Of a DNA stretch of 64,000 nucleotides, positions 10,975 to 22,742 are shown piece after piece (position 1 is the first letter of the stretch; the number at the start of each line of letters is the position of its first letter). The DNA lies in assembly GCA_963969395.1 (NCBI GenBank), contig OZ017804.1:5580001-5644000 (forward strand), read 5' to 3'. The DNA comes from Pseudoscleropodium purum. Taxonomy: Eukaryota; Streptophyta; Bryopsida; Hypnales; Brachytheciaceae. The notes under the pieces were generated by a model that was not told the origin of the DNA, ran no database searches, and saw nothing but the letters and a program-made list of their open reading frames with translations. A program made the position numbers and the translations under genes.

Positions 10975-11840
10975 TATTTACCAAAAATGCTCCAAAACTG
11001 CCATTTCTAGTATAACTACTAAATTGTAGGAAAAAAGCAATTTTTGACACATGTAACCATAAGATCTTGTAGTATGATGACTTGAAACATGTGGTAAAAA
11101 TTTCAAGAAATTCCACCATGTAGATCATAAGGTATAAGCATTCAAATTCACCAAAACCATTTTTTCAACCCTACAAAAAATCGGGCAGTTGCACTTTGCA
11201 AGCTCACTTTTCTATGAAAAAGTGGCCAAAATGGTGGTGCTTCTTTGCATTATTTTTCCTAGACAAGTTGGCCAAATGCTTGAAAATTTTCACATCATTT
11301 TGAATAGTACAACATCTGGAAAAAAATTGTAAATAGGTAGTAGTAGAGAATGATTCAAAATACTAAATTATTAAGACTTCAATTTGGAATTGGAAAATGT
11401 CAATTCCAATGGTTGAAATATTGTAATAAACAATTTACATCCTTGGATGTATTTTTTTTTCAAAAATATTGAAAATTGGGTAAGATAAAGGATTTCAAAG
11501 TTTACTTTAGAGTAGGGAATCCATAACTACTTGCAAACAAAAAATCCTCACAATTTTTGATTCGTTGATCAAATGGAATGATTCAAAGCTTTCCTTATAT
11601 ATATAAGTCTAAAAAACCAATTTCAAATTTTGATTTCTGAAAAAAGTGATTTTTTCTAATTTGCCCAAATTGCCCAATCATGGGAAAAAGTAAAATATTA
11701 GGCTATTAATAAATTTTGACTCCTATTTCCAAATGTCTTGAAATTTATTGCATATGAAAGATATTCCTTGTCCACACCTTCTAAGAAAATTTCAGCCTAA
11801 AATATGAAAATCTTTGGTCACAATGGCTTGTCCAAAATTT
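10975..11840 (+). repeat. Diverged long repeat, partner at 27710-28570
   Basis: Both segments contain the same sequence of phrases, for example CTGCCATTTCTAGT / CTGTCATTTCTAGT, AACCATAAGATCTTGTAGTA / AACCATAGGATCTTGTAGTA, TTCCACCATGTA, then CAATGGTTG, over about 860 bp in the same orientation. Identity by eye is roughly 70-75%. No coding signal was found in either copy. Confidence 0.6.
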
Positions 11841-14120
11841 CTATACAACCAAAAAAAGTAGTCCGGTCCTTTAGGGTCCTTCACACTTGTTCTAGGTGAG
11901 TTGTCATTGGCTTTAACTTTTGCAAATTGAAGTCGATGTGCTTGAAAATTTTTTGAAGATCATTAATTAAAAAATAATTAGAAAAATTACTTTTCAAAAA
12001 TTTCAGAAATCATTTTATGTTTAAAATTAAATTTAGCTAATTCTTTGTGCTTTGGAGGGATTTAGTATTGGAAACTATTCAAAATTAATGATTTAGAATT
12101 GAAATTTGTGTTGACCATATCCTACCAAAAATAATTTTTTTTAATACTACTATATGTTCTTTGCATTCTTGCAAATAGGGCTCCCTTGCAAGCACAAATC
12201 TAAACATTGAAAATGGTTTTTAGATCATTTTTGTAATGAAATCTCATCACCATGAAATCTTTCCAAATTTCCAATTTTTATTTTCTATGAGAATTGTTTT
12301 CTTTGTTGTTGCAAGAAACACTTGGCCTTAAACTAGTCGTTATTGGCTCATAACTTTTGCATTTTATGTCCATTTTTTATGAAATTTGAAATGAACTTAC
12401 ACGTAGTAGTTGTAGTTATTTTGTAATCTTTTTTTATCTTTATAAATTAATTTATTATTTTAAAATTTTACCCTATTGGATGTCTACATTGGCCATTTTA
12501 GGGTTTTTTAATATTGTTTCCAATCCAAAAATGCAAATTCGGAAGTCAAAATTGGGATACAAGGAGTTATACTAAAGTTACTCAAAACTACAATGACTAA
12601 CAAAACTAATTACAAATTTGAAATGGTTTCATTAAAGCAACTATACCATAATTATCAATGCATGAAGTTTGAAAGTAGATATACATAGAAGTTGTAGTGT
12701 GTGACATACAATACGTTACCATCGTATTAACTATTATTTGAAAAAATTAACTATTATTTGAAAGAAAATAGATTTCAAAGTTAGGCATGTTTAAAACTCA
12801 TTTCATTTAACAATGACAAATTAAAGGGCTCATCAAGGAATATTTTTGTGTAAAAGGTTACATAACAAAAAGGCATTGAGAATATATGGTTAGTGCAAAT
12901 GAATAACCATATCTATGAAAGATGAATGTGGTGAAAGGTGGGAGCAATATGTAAGCAAATGAGCTAGGAAGCAATTAGAATTAGTATAAATCATACAATT
13001 TTCGAGTTGATGCTTTTGGTTCAAAAATGATGGGAAGTAAAGAGATAAAAATATTTATTAATCCATGATATTTTTATTGAACAACAATTTTGGTTATAAA
13101 TTCTTTTATCATAGAATTGTTGCCTATAATAATTTGTTTTTGTGTTAGCATAGACAATGTACAATTTTATTTAAGAGAAACAAATTCAAAGTTCTTCCTA
13201 GTGTATCCAAATTTTTGGTGCCCAAGTAGCAATACTTCATATTCAAAGAAAAGTTTAGATTGCAAAGCTCACTAATAAAAACAAAATAAATGTTGAAAGA
13301 CACTAGTTAATTTGTTGTTCAATAAAACTAGTATTGAAGGACAAAATAGAGAATTGCAAATCCAAAATATAAATTTTTAGTAAAAACTTGAAAATTAAAT
13401 GGATTAAAAAAACATTAATCAATTTTAGAAGGATATAACAAAAATTATCTTATTTTTATTACTTTTTTCATCTAATATTGTGAAATACTAAAATCCCTAT
13501 GATTACACAAAATTATAGGCTAGACATCAAATGTTCTTGTATGGGCAATTTCATTAAAATGGCAGTATTCCAGATGCCATTTGTATGATTTTGGCTTATT
13601 CTGAATGCCATTTGTATAATGCTTTCTACTGCACGAGGCCACAAAACATTGCTGTATGTGCACATAAAAGGCATAGACATGCCGTATTGCTCACAAAACC
13701 AACAGAATTCACAATTCCACCGCTTTTTTTTTCCAAAAACATTCACATTTCTGCTTGAGATTTTCAACCTTCTGCCAAAATAGTTTTCCGCCATTTTACC
13801 AACCTACTGCCATTTTAACAAAATTCTCTATTTGTAGAATATTGTCTCCAATGTTTAATTTTAACCTTATTATATAACTCTCAAGAGCCTACAACTTTTT
13901 CAAATATTGTCTAGAATATTTAATTTAAATATTATTATAATTATTCAATGCACAAGATATTCAAATACTTAATACATTCCATACAAAATGCATGGCACAA
14001 AAAGTTCTCATGAAATCTAACAAAAATAAAATGAAATTGGAAGCAATGACCTATAAAATTTTACATAACAATATAAGAAAATTACACAAACAGCTAGGAA
14101 TTCTTTTGTAGTCATTGAAT

Positions 14121-14760
14121 CTAAGGGCAATGGTCGGCTTGGGGTATCCCTCTTTAGACACACTAATTCAGTTATTTTTGTTAAAAGCCTCCATTCCCTC
14201 CAATGTTTGTCTAATTTGTTCATTTTGATCAAGTAAGAAGATCCTAAAATTCAAAAAAAAAATTGTGCACCTCAACAACATCAAGATGTATATTCATATT
14301 GAATTTTTAAGGAAAAAAACTAAATTTGTGAATCTTTTCATAGATGTGAGAAAACCCACTAAATTTTGGAAATTGCAACCTCTATAGTGCACAATTTTGA
14401 AAATGTTTTTTTAATAAAATTAATTATTTTATGTATTAGACCACTTTATGTAAGTCACATCCAAAAATGATATTAAAAAAAAATTATTTGGTATTCCAAA
14501 TGCTTGTTTTCAAGAATTTTATGTGTTTAGGACAACACTAATTTTTTTCACTAAAAAATTCATTAAAAAATTATAAATTCTTTTTTTTGTGTTGAGTTTT
14601 TTTTTCTTGATACATTATAAGTTCAGGAATTTAAAACCACATTTTGTGAAACCATAATTTATTGCATTTAAAGGATGAAGTTGTTTGACACACTACAGTA
14701 GATTGACATTATTGTTAAGACAATGTTTTTGGGTACCCCAAGCCAACCATTACCCCTAAC
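14121..14760. mobile_element. 640-bp element with ~30-bp imperfect inverted repeats
   Basis: The left arm contains AATGGTCGGCTTGGGGTA (within 14121-14150). The right arm, reverse complemented, contains AATGGTTGGCTTGGGGTA (within 14731-14760). The arms agree at about 25 of 30 positions with two single-base gaps. The arms are GC-rich islands in a very AT-rich interior with no meaningful reading frame, which is typical of a MITE. No clear target duplication was seen. Confidence 0.6.
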
Positions 14761-16798
14761 TTATTCAAAATTGAATGGTTTAAAATCCTTCTTTTCAATG
14801 ATGCACTTCTCTTTATTAAAGTTCAAGACATGAACAAAGATATATACTATAGAATCTAGACTATAATAATGAAGTAAAAATGTCTTAATGTACCCATTAG
14901 CCTCACTTGTTCAAGGATTTAGTCTCTGTCTCTTTAAAGTTGTAAGCAATATGAAAACAAAAGGTATAGTAATTACATATCACTCATTTCAAAATGCCTT
15001 TCTAGAATGAAGATCACAAATGAAATCAAAACTAAAATGAATTACCATTGTAATCTTTCAAAGACAACAACTAAAAATTATTGCACACTCATTGATTTGC
15101 TATAGTTGCAAAGGCCTTTAACTCCTTTGAATTGTTTTGCCTACTTCACATTGAAATGGTTATCTACAAACCACAATATTGGATTTGAAGGGACATGGCA
15201 CCCTTGATAATACAAGAGTCCATCTTAGAGATCTATCTACATAGTCACTATGCTAGATGGGATGAAAAACCTTGGAACTATAAAATCTCCTATTGTAAGA
15301 GATTACATCTAATCCTTACAAGTGGGAAGAAGGGAACATTTTTTCATAAGATAATAATCATCATTTTTGTCTTATATTGCTTTGAAGCAATTTTCAATGT
15401 TGTTTTTGCAAAAGAAATAAAACTGCATCCACTCTACGATTTTCTTTCTTGTAATTATCCATTATTGCTATGTATGTTGGGATTGGAGAGTTTTTTTTCT
15501 CATGTACTTCTTCAATGGTATAATTTTTTTGAAGATTGCTCAATGTGCTAAAAATGTTAATGCCTATCGTTGTCTTTAGAAATTGGAAGTCAACCAAGAA
15601 TGTAAGTGAATACTTCAAAAATATTGTCAAACAGTTCTTCATCAATTGCAATCAATTGCAATCTAAGATTCAAATGAGAAGTTGGCAAAATTGCACATTG
15701 ATCATTGCCTTTAGATGGAAAGTAAACATATAAAATAAGTTTAAGTATATGAGTATGTATTAAGAGAATGGCAATTATAAAGTGATACTACAATGCTTAT
15801 TTATAAGGTCTCCTTTAGTTTAAATGACAATATATGTATAGGCTTTGGATTGGTGGTATATGCTTTTGCCACTATTTAGTGTTGACATGTTAAGGTCGTG
15901 GCTTTGCCACCTAATGTTTGCACTGAATGGACTCTTTAGAGCTACAAGACAAGATTTTTTTGTCTACAAAATTTATTATATCACTACATTAAGGAATAAA
16001 AATTTAGTGTGATAGAGGTCAATAACATCAAACTAGGCTCTACAATACAAAATTTGTAGGCAAGTGAATACAAACATTTAAAAAATGGAATTGTTTATAT
16101 TCTTTACAAGCACCTACTATTGTAACTTAATACGCATCATTAATATTCTCTTAATTATTTAATTTTACACTACTAAGAACCTTTGTCAAAGTGCATAATA
16201 TAGTTCATTTTGAAATTTTTGTGTTTGCATTAATAAGGTTGGACATGGATTTTATGGTCTAAACTATTTGTAAGTAGAATATTTCATATAGATCTAAGCT
16301 TGCTAACCGCTTTGACTGTTTTTGATGATTTTCCAAAGCCCTTTTCATTACAAGCTACATACTTTCAAGTTGACTAGTGCAAAGTTTAATTCAAGAACTT
16401 TCACACTATAGGTCAAAATGCAACAAAACAAAGCTTGTGCATACTTCCTTTGAGAGCTTTTTGGTGGTATAAAGAAGGTGACTGAGAGATGTACGGTCCT
16501 CAAGATTGATTTCAATGTAATAAACAAAACAAACAAAACAAGCAACCTAATTTAAAGTATTGACTAGTGTGTCCCGTGCTATTGTAACAATAAAAATAAA
16601 AATAAAAGTATATATTTTTAATTTTTGAATTGATAAAAACTTCAAATTTCAATAACTTTCATGCTATAGGTTCAAATGCCATGAAATAAAGCCCATGCAC
16701 CCTTCATTGCCAAGGGCTTTCCAATAGTACCAAAAATGCAACTAAGGGATGTATAGTCAAGGATATATCAAAGTAACAAACAAAATAAACATCCTAAC

Positions 16799-17705
16799 TT
16801 AACCCCTAAACTATAAATGTCCAAGGCCTTTTTTTATTACAAGAAAACAAGGGTATAAATGACTTATTCACAATGACTATTAACTAAACAATGCCTACAA
16901 AACACCTACAAAATGCCTACAAAATGCCTATTTTGTAGTCATTGTAAATTTGTTCTAAAAAGACAACATTTTGATAAGTTGTATCCATTTTTTGGAAATT
17001 ATAATTGTATAAATTCAAACTACCACTGGACATATTAGAGATTATAGAGGAAAAGAAAACATATTAACATCACTTATGGATTGGAAGACTATAATGTTTG
17101 ATCATGGGGGGGTCAAAACTCGAAAATGTATTGGAAGTATTTCAATTTGTTTTTCACATGTCAAATCTAAAAAATTGGTCACCTAAAAAAATATGACGTT
17201 AAAGTATATAACATGCATAACCCGAATCAATTCATGACTTCTGAAATTCTCTTCTACAATTTTTTTAACCCAAATCAATTTATGGCTTCTTAAATTCTCT
17301 TCTACAATTCTTTTAAGTGAAATTCTCTCCAAGATCTAGTCTATTTGAATTGCTTATTCTCAAGAGCTCTCAACACTATGGAAAATCAAGATTGCAATGG
17401 ACGCCCTTGCACAAAATCTTGAATAGAATAGTCATAATCTATCATTTTCAAAATCAGATTATAAATGCTAAAACTAGACTTCAAGAAGAATTTTAAAAAC
17501 ATATATACTAATAAAAATAGCAACTTGGTTAGGTTTTATTTAACTTCAAAATATTGAATAGAAAAGCCATAATCAATCATTTTTAAAATCGGATTTTAAA
17601 TGCTAAAACTAGACTTCAAGAAGAATTTTAAAACATGTATACTACTGAAAATAGCAACTTGGTTAGGTTTTATTTTAACTTCAAAGTATTGTCGACACCG
17701 TGATT
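16799..17705 (+). mobile_element. Truncated second copy of the TTAA element (right end missing)
   Basis: Begins TTAACCCCTAAA and then follows the interior of the element at 767-1410 in order (AAGAAAACA, CACTTATGGAT, TATAATGTTT, ATATAACATGCATAACC). It runs up to GTGATTTGGT, where block 2 starts. The final ~22 bp, including the right inverted repeat, are missing. It is longer than the complete copy because of a 135-bp internal tandem duplication (17421-17690) and a short ACAAAATGCCT array near 16890-16931. Confidence 0.75.
17421..17690 (+). repeat. Two-copy tandem repeat, ~135-bp unit
   Basis: Units 17421-17555 and 17556-17690 share GAATAGAA, AATGCTAAAACTAGACTTC, AAGAAGAATTTTAAAA and AGCAACTTGGTTAGGTTTTA. 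The single-copy counterpart is at about 1240-1365. It lies inside the truncated TTAA element immediately left of block 2. Confidence 0.85.
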
Positions 17706-18533
17706 TGGTCGTTCATTCATGCGTGTTATCCGCATGTCATCCGGCTTGAGCTCGTCTACAATGCTCCATTCGTTACTACTATTTGTCTTTCGATGGAGAG
17801 GCATCCAGCCTGTGTGATCTCCGGATTCTCGATGTAAGATAGTATGCTGCGAGCTAGAACAGCTACTTGGGTTTCGTTTGTGTAACTGACGCCATTGCTG
17901 ATCAGCGGTAATATAATGTGTCGTTCAAGATGAGCCGAGCTGAAGCGAAAATGTTGTACGTTGTAGCGAACAAAGTGATATTTCCGTCGCTCTGATTAGA
18001 AGAGCTGCAAGAATTCTTTTGTAATTGACAGATAGCGGTAGATCATATCTTGACCAATCTTCCTTTCTCCTAGATTGTTTCTTGCTGTACTTGCCAGGCT
18101 CGCAAACTTAAGTTATTGAATTATTTTGAACGATTGTGCAAAAGGCCAGTGTTCCATGCCTCACACAAGCGAAAATCTGTAACAGTAAAGGGCTTCTCAC
18201 TGATGCAAACAAAAGGATAGTGCCGAATCACATTCAGATTCTACATCAAATATCAGACAAACGAAAGGCAATTAACAAGATCATGTTTGGGGCAATATAA
18301 TCCGACGAGGGAGTCGAGAAGGACTTCATGAATTTCCAGCAATGATATAGTTCCACAGTGCAACCACAATCACCAGTGACACTGCGCCACAATTCCTGGA
18401 GAGATCCAACCTTCAACTTCCAGGTGCTAGTCTATCGTACCCCAGCAAACAACTAACACATCATTCCGAGATCTTGAGCAAGCTTGAAAATGGACCAGTG
18501 CCGGATGCAGCTTGAACCTTCTTCAATTTGCGC

Positions 18534-19130
18534 CTAGCTTCCTGGGACGCGGATTCCTGCAGGTTTTCAACATTGCAAAACCACCGAGCAGCACCTTAGC
18601 ATTAACATTACGGAAAGTGCATGCGTCCACAACTGCGGTTTCGGCTTCCCAATTCGAATTCCAGTCTATCGAATGTGCATGCCAATTGCATGATCAGACA
18701 ACGCTGTCAAACTAGAATCTCAAGTGTTCGAACAGTTCGTGACAAATTAAGAAGAAACGGGCCAGAACAGAAAGGTGAATGAGTTGGGTGTACCTTGGCA
18801 GACAAAGCCCTTGGGAACAGCAATGCGACACTTCTGGGGGATGCCGAGGGCGATGCGAGGGACCACGCCCTGGGACTTGGCCAGGGAGTTACTGAGCAGC
18901 GAGCACAAACATTTCGCTCCCGCGGTGCCTTGGCCCATCTTGGCCACGTTGGCGCAACACTGCTTGGACGGCATGACTTTGTCGTTCTTGCTGGCGGCCA
19001 TGCACGGCACCAACTGGAAGATGTCGCAGCCTGCTGCCGCTGCCGGCATGACGTTGGATGCCATCAGCAGCACCATGCACAGCGCTGCTGCTATGTGGAG
19101 CTTCATGACTTGGGTGTCGCCGTTGGCCAT
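18534..19130 (-). CDS. Secreted eight-cysteine non-specific lipid-transfer protein, copy 2
   Basis: Same two-exon structure as copy 1: exon 1 19130-18794 and exon 2 18556-18534, 119 residues. It differs from copy 1 at only four residues: R12H, V13I and A26N in the signal-peptide region, and A70T in the mature protein. All eight cysteines and the GFVCQGIRVP ending are kept. The intron, the 3' region and the TATA box are also nearly identical to copy 1, so both genes probably have the same expression and lipid-binding role in the cell wall. Which is ancestral cannot be told. The short exon 2 is inferred as for copy 1; without splicing, the protein would end in a different, unconserved tail. Confidence 0.85.
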
Positions 19131-19260
19131 GTCGAACCGTATAGCGAACTAGATGAGCACAGACGATTGAGATGTGCAAGAGGCCTGCTGGTGAAATTGT
19201 AAGCTCGAGAGTTCAAGAGTTCGAGTTGCTTGTGATGAAGATCGATGTTAGGAGGTGAGG

Positions 19261-19266
19261 ATATAT
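19261..19266 (-). promoter_or_regulatory. TATA box of LTP copy 2
   Basis: GCTATATATCC on the minus strand, at the same distance from the start codon as in copy 1. The flanking promoter is also conserved out to about 19840, with lower identity than the transcribed part. Confidence 0.7.
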
Positions 19267-20202
19267 AGCACGCAGGCATGGGGTGAATCGAAGGCAGCGG
19301 ATTCAAGGATCTGTTGAATTGAGATGGTTGGTGGATCCAATCTCCGTTGACTTCACACTTGCTCCATCAAACCAGTGGGTGGGCAGTAGCTGGTGTGCTT
19401 GTTGATCAGCTGCCATTCGAGAGTATATCAGGTATTTATTTATAGTTGTTCACTTGGTTGACTTAAACTGTGCTTCGAGTGCCGTGGATTTCTGATTCTT
19501 AGCGCTGCTAGTCGCCCAACCTCCTGTATGTGCATTTGATTCTAACCCACTAACGCTTGCAAGTGACCGATGAAATTAATATTGGAAGGTATCAATTTAT
19601 TCCATGGAATATGTACCGAAAACTGATAGGAATTTGGATGAAGGATTACTGTGTGTTATTTCTCCATTGGCAGAGAGGTCAAGATGAAGTGGAAAGAGGA
19701 AACGTTGGCTCAAAATGGAGAGTGTGGATTGATTTTCAAAATTCACGTTAGTAGAGGACCAATATTTGACTATAGAATCACCCATAAGTCCAAGCACACC
19801 GGTGGAGAATTGATTTAGTGAGCACCCAAGTGGAGGATGCACATGCTAACACTTGCTCAATGGGTTTCTTTATTGATGGTGTGTCAAGCCTTTGTTTCTA
19901 AGCATTCGTGCTCATGTTTTAAGAGTTGATATTTAGAGTGAGTCGACAATGGGTTCCCTTGCTCTTAATGGTTTACTTCTCAAGGGGATGTCCTCAGCTT
20001 GGGAAACTCAAAAGTGCTACAGTAGTGATGAGTGTGAAGTATTCAAGCCTTGGTCATGACTCACGAACAGCAGATTGCAAGCAATATCGCACCTAGGTTG
20101 AATACCAATATGGTAGACAATTATGTGTCGTCTCATGAATCAGGTATGGAATGGAGGAAAATATGAATGGTGAAGGATGATTTTCCTATCCCAAAAATAA
20201 AA

Positions 20203-21333
20203 CTACGCCTGGTCGAACGATCTTCGGCTAGAAGTCCCCACATGCTCTCGGAGCCGCCTTGTGTCGTCAGAATTAGATTGTGTGTTTCCCTTTAAGCTCG
20301 CCTTCTCCCACTGCTTGGTTGCCAAATCAAACAAAACAAAATGATCACGCATGCCCTCTCTGACATTGTTTCTACTCAGCAACGTGTACACGAGCACGTA
20401 TCGATCGCAAAAGCTTGCAAGGATGGGATCCTTTGCAAAACCCACCAGCCAAGAAGACATCTCGTCCGGGATGCGAGCAAATGACCTCCACGTTTGCCTG
20501 ATTACGTCCACCAACTCCCACACAGAAACGGAAAATTCTCCATCTTCCATGACAACGAACAATCGATTGTCCCAGCGTCCCAACGCACCCCCAACTCCGT
20601 CATTTTCGGGAGGGTTGAGCGTCGTCCATTTGTCTTCGTTCAGAGAATACACTTGGATGGCGGTTGTCTGCCACCAAGTGTACACACAGCCATCCCGCTG
20701 CACACAAGACTTCATACGTGTCGGCGGCCATGTCTGGCTAGTAATAGCAGGAATTCGAGAAGGATAGAACTTCGTAGACCAGGTCCGAAACGAATAGGTG
20801 AAAATGGCGGTATCTGCATCAAGGCCGCCGAGGATAATTTTGAAGTCATAGGGCACGGCCGAGGTATCCACTGCCATGGCTACAACACGAGGTCTTTCAG
20901 GCATAATTCGGTACAATTTGTCAGAATTTTTCTTGGTATGAGTATCATGGATTTGATCCCAGAGCCTGAAAGAGTTGAAGACTAAACCGTTCACAGAAAA
21001 CGGAACAAAGTCAAACCGGTTCAACTCGATTGAATTACTCACAGGGAAACGCTTCCATCTCCACTGGCCAGATGCTATCTGCAGTGTCAGAATGCCGGCG
21101 TTATATAGTCCTCCTGGGCGGGTTCGCGGGTACACGATGACAAAGTAGGGCTTCTGAACTCTCTCAGTAAAACACCGCCGTTGCTGTGCTAATGCATTCC
21201 ACTCCTTGCATACTCCACGAAGCTGGAAGAAACTCCACAATGGTAACCTCAGGTACACATTTTGTACAATGTCTTGGTGCAGCTTGCCCCACGTTTCGGG
21301 ATCCATGGTGCTGTTGAAGGAAGCCATGTCCAT
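20203..21333 (-). CDS. F-box/kelch-like protein, copy 2 (intact)
   Basis: Single-exon frame of 376 residues from MDMASFNSTMD. An upstream in-frame ATG at 21357 would add eight residues but is not present in copies 1 and 3, so the conserved start is preferred. Residues about 25-55 (VYLRLPLWSFFQLRGVCKEW) are an F-box, the segment that binds SKP1 in SCF ubiquitin ligases. The C-terminal half has kelch-like strands with conserved W and Y residues (YTWWQTTAIQVYSLNEDKW, GGALGRWDNRLFVVMED, SFARIPDEMSSW), likely the substrate-binding beta-propeller. The substrate is unknown. Length fits plant F-box/kelch proteins of about 350-400 residues. It shares roughly three-quarters of its residues with copy 3. 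Confidence 0.85.
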   Translation of the reverse strand: MDMASFNSTMDPETWGKLHQDIVQNVYLRLPLWSFFQLRGVCKEWNALAQQRRCFTERVQKPYFVIVYPRTRPGGLYNAGILTLQIASGQWRWKRFPVSNSIELNRFDFVPFSVNGLVFNSFRLWDQIHDTHTKKNSDKLYRIMPERPRVVAMAVDTSAVPYDFKIILGGLDADTAIFTYSFRTWSTKFYPSRIPAITSQTWPPTRMKSCVQRDGCVYTWWQTTAIQVYSLNEDKWTTLNPPENDGVGGALGRWDNRLFVVMEDGEFSVSVWELVDVIRQTWRSFARIPDEMSSWLVGFAKDPILASFCDRYVLVYTLLSRNNVREGMRDHFVLFDLATKQWEKASLKGNTQSNSDDTRRLREHVGTSSRRSFDQA

Positions 21334-21824
21334 CAAGAGCTTTGAGCAGACTTGCATAGATGCTCACGTACGTTCCAGGAGAGAAGTGCACAGAAGCTTG
21401 TCCACCGAAATGCTCACGGGGATCGTTTGCTTCACGACCTGGCTGCAAATACGTTTCCAGCTGTTGCTCAGTGTTGTGATACCATCTTAGAACCAAATTC
21501 TTGTTGTTATGTTAATTAGACCCTTCAATATATTGGAGGCTTTATGGTAATTCAATTCACATGAGATAGCTAGTACACCATGGGACGGTTGGTAGTAGAA
21601 ATGCCATGGGTCATCTTGGTAGTTGAAGCACCATGGAATTTTGGTAGCTAATTGACAATGGTACCACCATAAATGTTGACTGTTAATTTTGTCTCAATAT
21701 CTATCTAAGTTACACTATTTGGGCAAGAAATTATACTCAGATTTGTTTTGTCTTGAATCTTTCTATAATTTAATACACATCAAGCTAATGTGAGGTCACT
21801 ACTAATCCAAAGTGAATAGAGCAC

Positions 21825-21962
21825 TTAACTCCTAAATGTCCACATCCTTTTCCAAAATTGGTGATTTGGGAAAAATCTTTATAATGTGCTATTTGGAAGA
21901 ATATTTTGGAATTGATATACAAATAAAAGTTGTAGATTTTGAGTTCTAGATTTCATCTGTAG
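21825..21962 (+). mobile_element. Terminal fragment of a TTAA-type element at the left edge of block 3
   Basis: Starts TTAACTCCTAAATGTCC, a variant of the TTAACCCCTAAATGCCC terminus at 767. It continues for about 135 bp of AT-rich sequence absent from blocks 1 and 2, and then block 3 sequence begins. No matching right end lies nearby; the nearest is at 28589-28605. Confidence 0.5.
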
Positions 21963-22742
21963 TTGGAAGTAGGTTGACTAGTCGTTGCTTTGCCGCCATT
22001 TGGGAGTGTATGTCAGGTGTTCGTCAATACTTGCTGACTGAATTTAACTGTGCTTCGAGTGCTGTGCTGGGGATGTTTGATTCTTACCTTTGCCAATCGC
22101 GCAACGTACTGTATGTGCATCAGATTCTCACCCAGTGACGAATGCAGGGACTGATAGAATTCATATGGGAAGGTATAAATTCATTCCATGGTATGAGCAC
22201 CCAGAATAGATTGGAATTTGGCTGAAAGAATAGTGTGTTATTTCTCGATTTGAAGAGAAGTCAAAATGAAGTGAAATTGGAAAACGTTGGTTCAAAATGG
22301 TGAGTTCCATTTCCAAATTTCATCTTAGAAGAGCACCGATAAGTTAAAGCACACATGTGCAAGTATTGATGCAATGAGCACCCAAGTGGTGGTTTCACAC
22401 GCTGTCATTGGTTGAGTGGCTCTTTATCGAGTATCATGCCTTAGTTTCTGAGCATTCATGCTCATGTTTTTGGTGTTGTTACGTAGAGAGAGTTGAGAAT
22501 GGGTTCATACCTTAATTGTTTACTGGTGAGGCTATCCATGGGATGCCCTCAACTTGTGAAACTTAAAAATGCTACAGTAGTCATGAGTGACGGATTTTGA
22601 CATTGACCATGACTCACAGGTTGCAAGCAATGTCTCAATCTAGGCTAAATGCCAATGAGGTAGACAATTATGTGTCTCATCAGGTATGGATGGAGAAAAA
22701 TATGAATGGTGAAGGATGAATTTCCCTATCAAAAAAATCAAA

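Larger units (their letters stand above)
10262..16798. other. AT-rich, gene-free repeat region between blocks 1 and 2
   Basis: Very AT-rich, with many homopolymer runs and only short chance frames. The first ~400 bp still match the F-box upstream region of block 3. The part at 10975-11840 matches 27710-28570, and about 12840-13260 matches pieces of 25720-27130, so this is old, diverged repeat sequence shared by the two places. No reverse transcriptase, transposase or other protein motif was recognised. An inverted-repeat element lies at 14121-14760. Confidence 0.6.
17702..21824. repeat. Segmental duplication block 2 (intact LTP + intact F-box)
   Basis: Collinear with block 1 from about 5588. 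The left junction falls within GATTTGGT, an 8-base stretch resembling both the TTAA element interior and block 1 (GATTTGAT). The right edge is at 21825, where another TTAA-type terminus begins. It lacks the family R and MITE insertions of block 1. Confidence 0.9.

Noticed and set aside
15195..15551. 118-codon plus-strand frame in the AT-rich region
   Set aside because: Hydrophobic, AT-driven composition, no motif, no splice partner, and overlapping antisense frames equally open.
16880..16940. Possible CRISPR-like short repeats (ACAAAATGCCT)
   Set aside because: Only about four units, no spacers, and inside an AT-rich transposon remnant of a plant genome.
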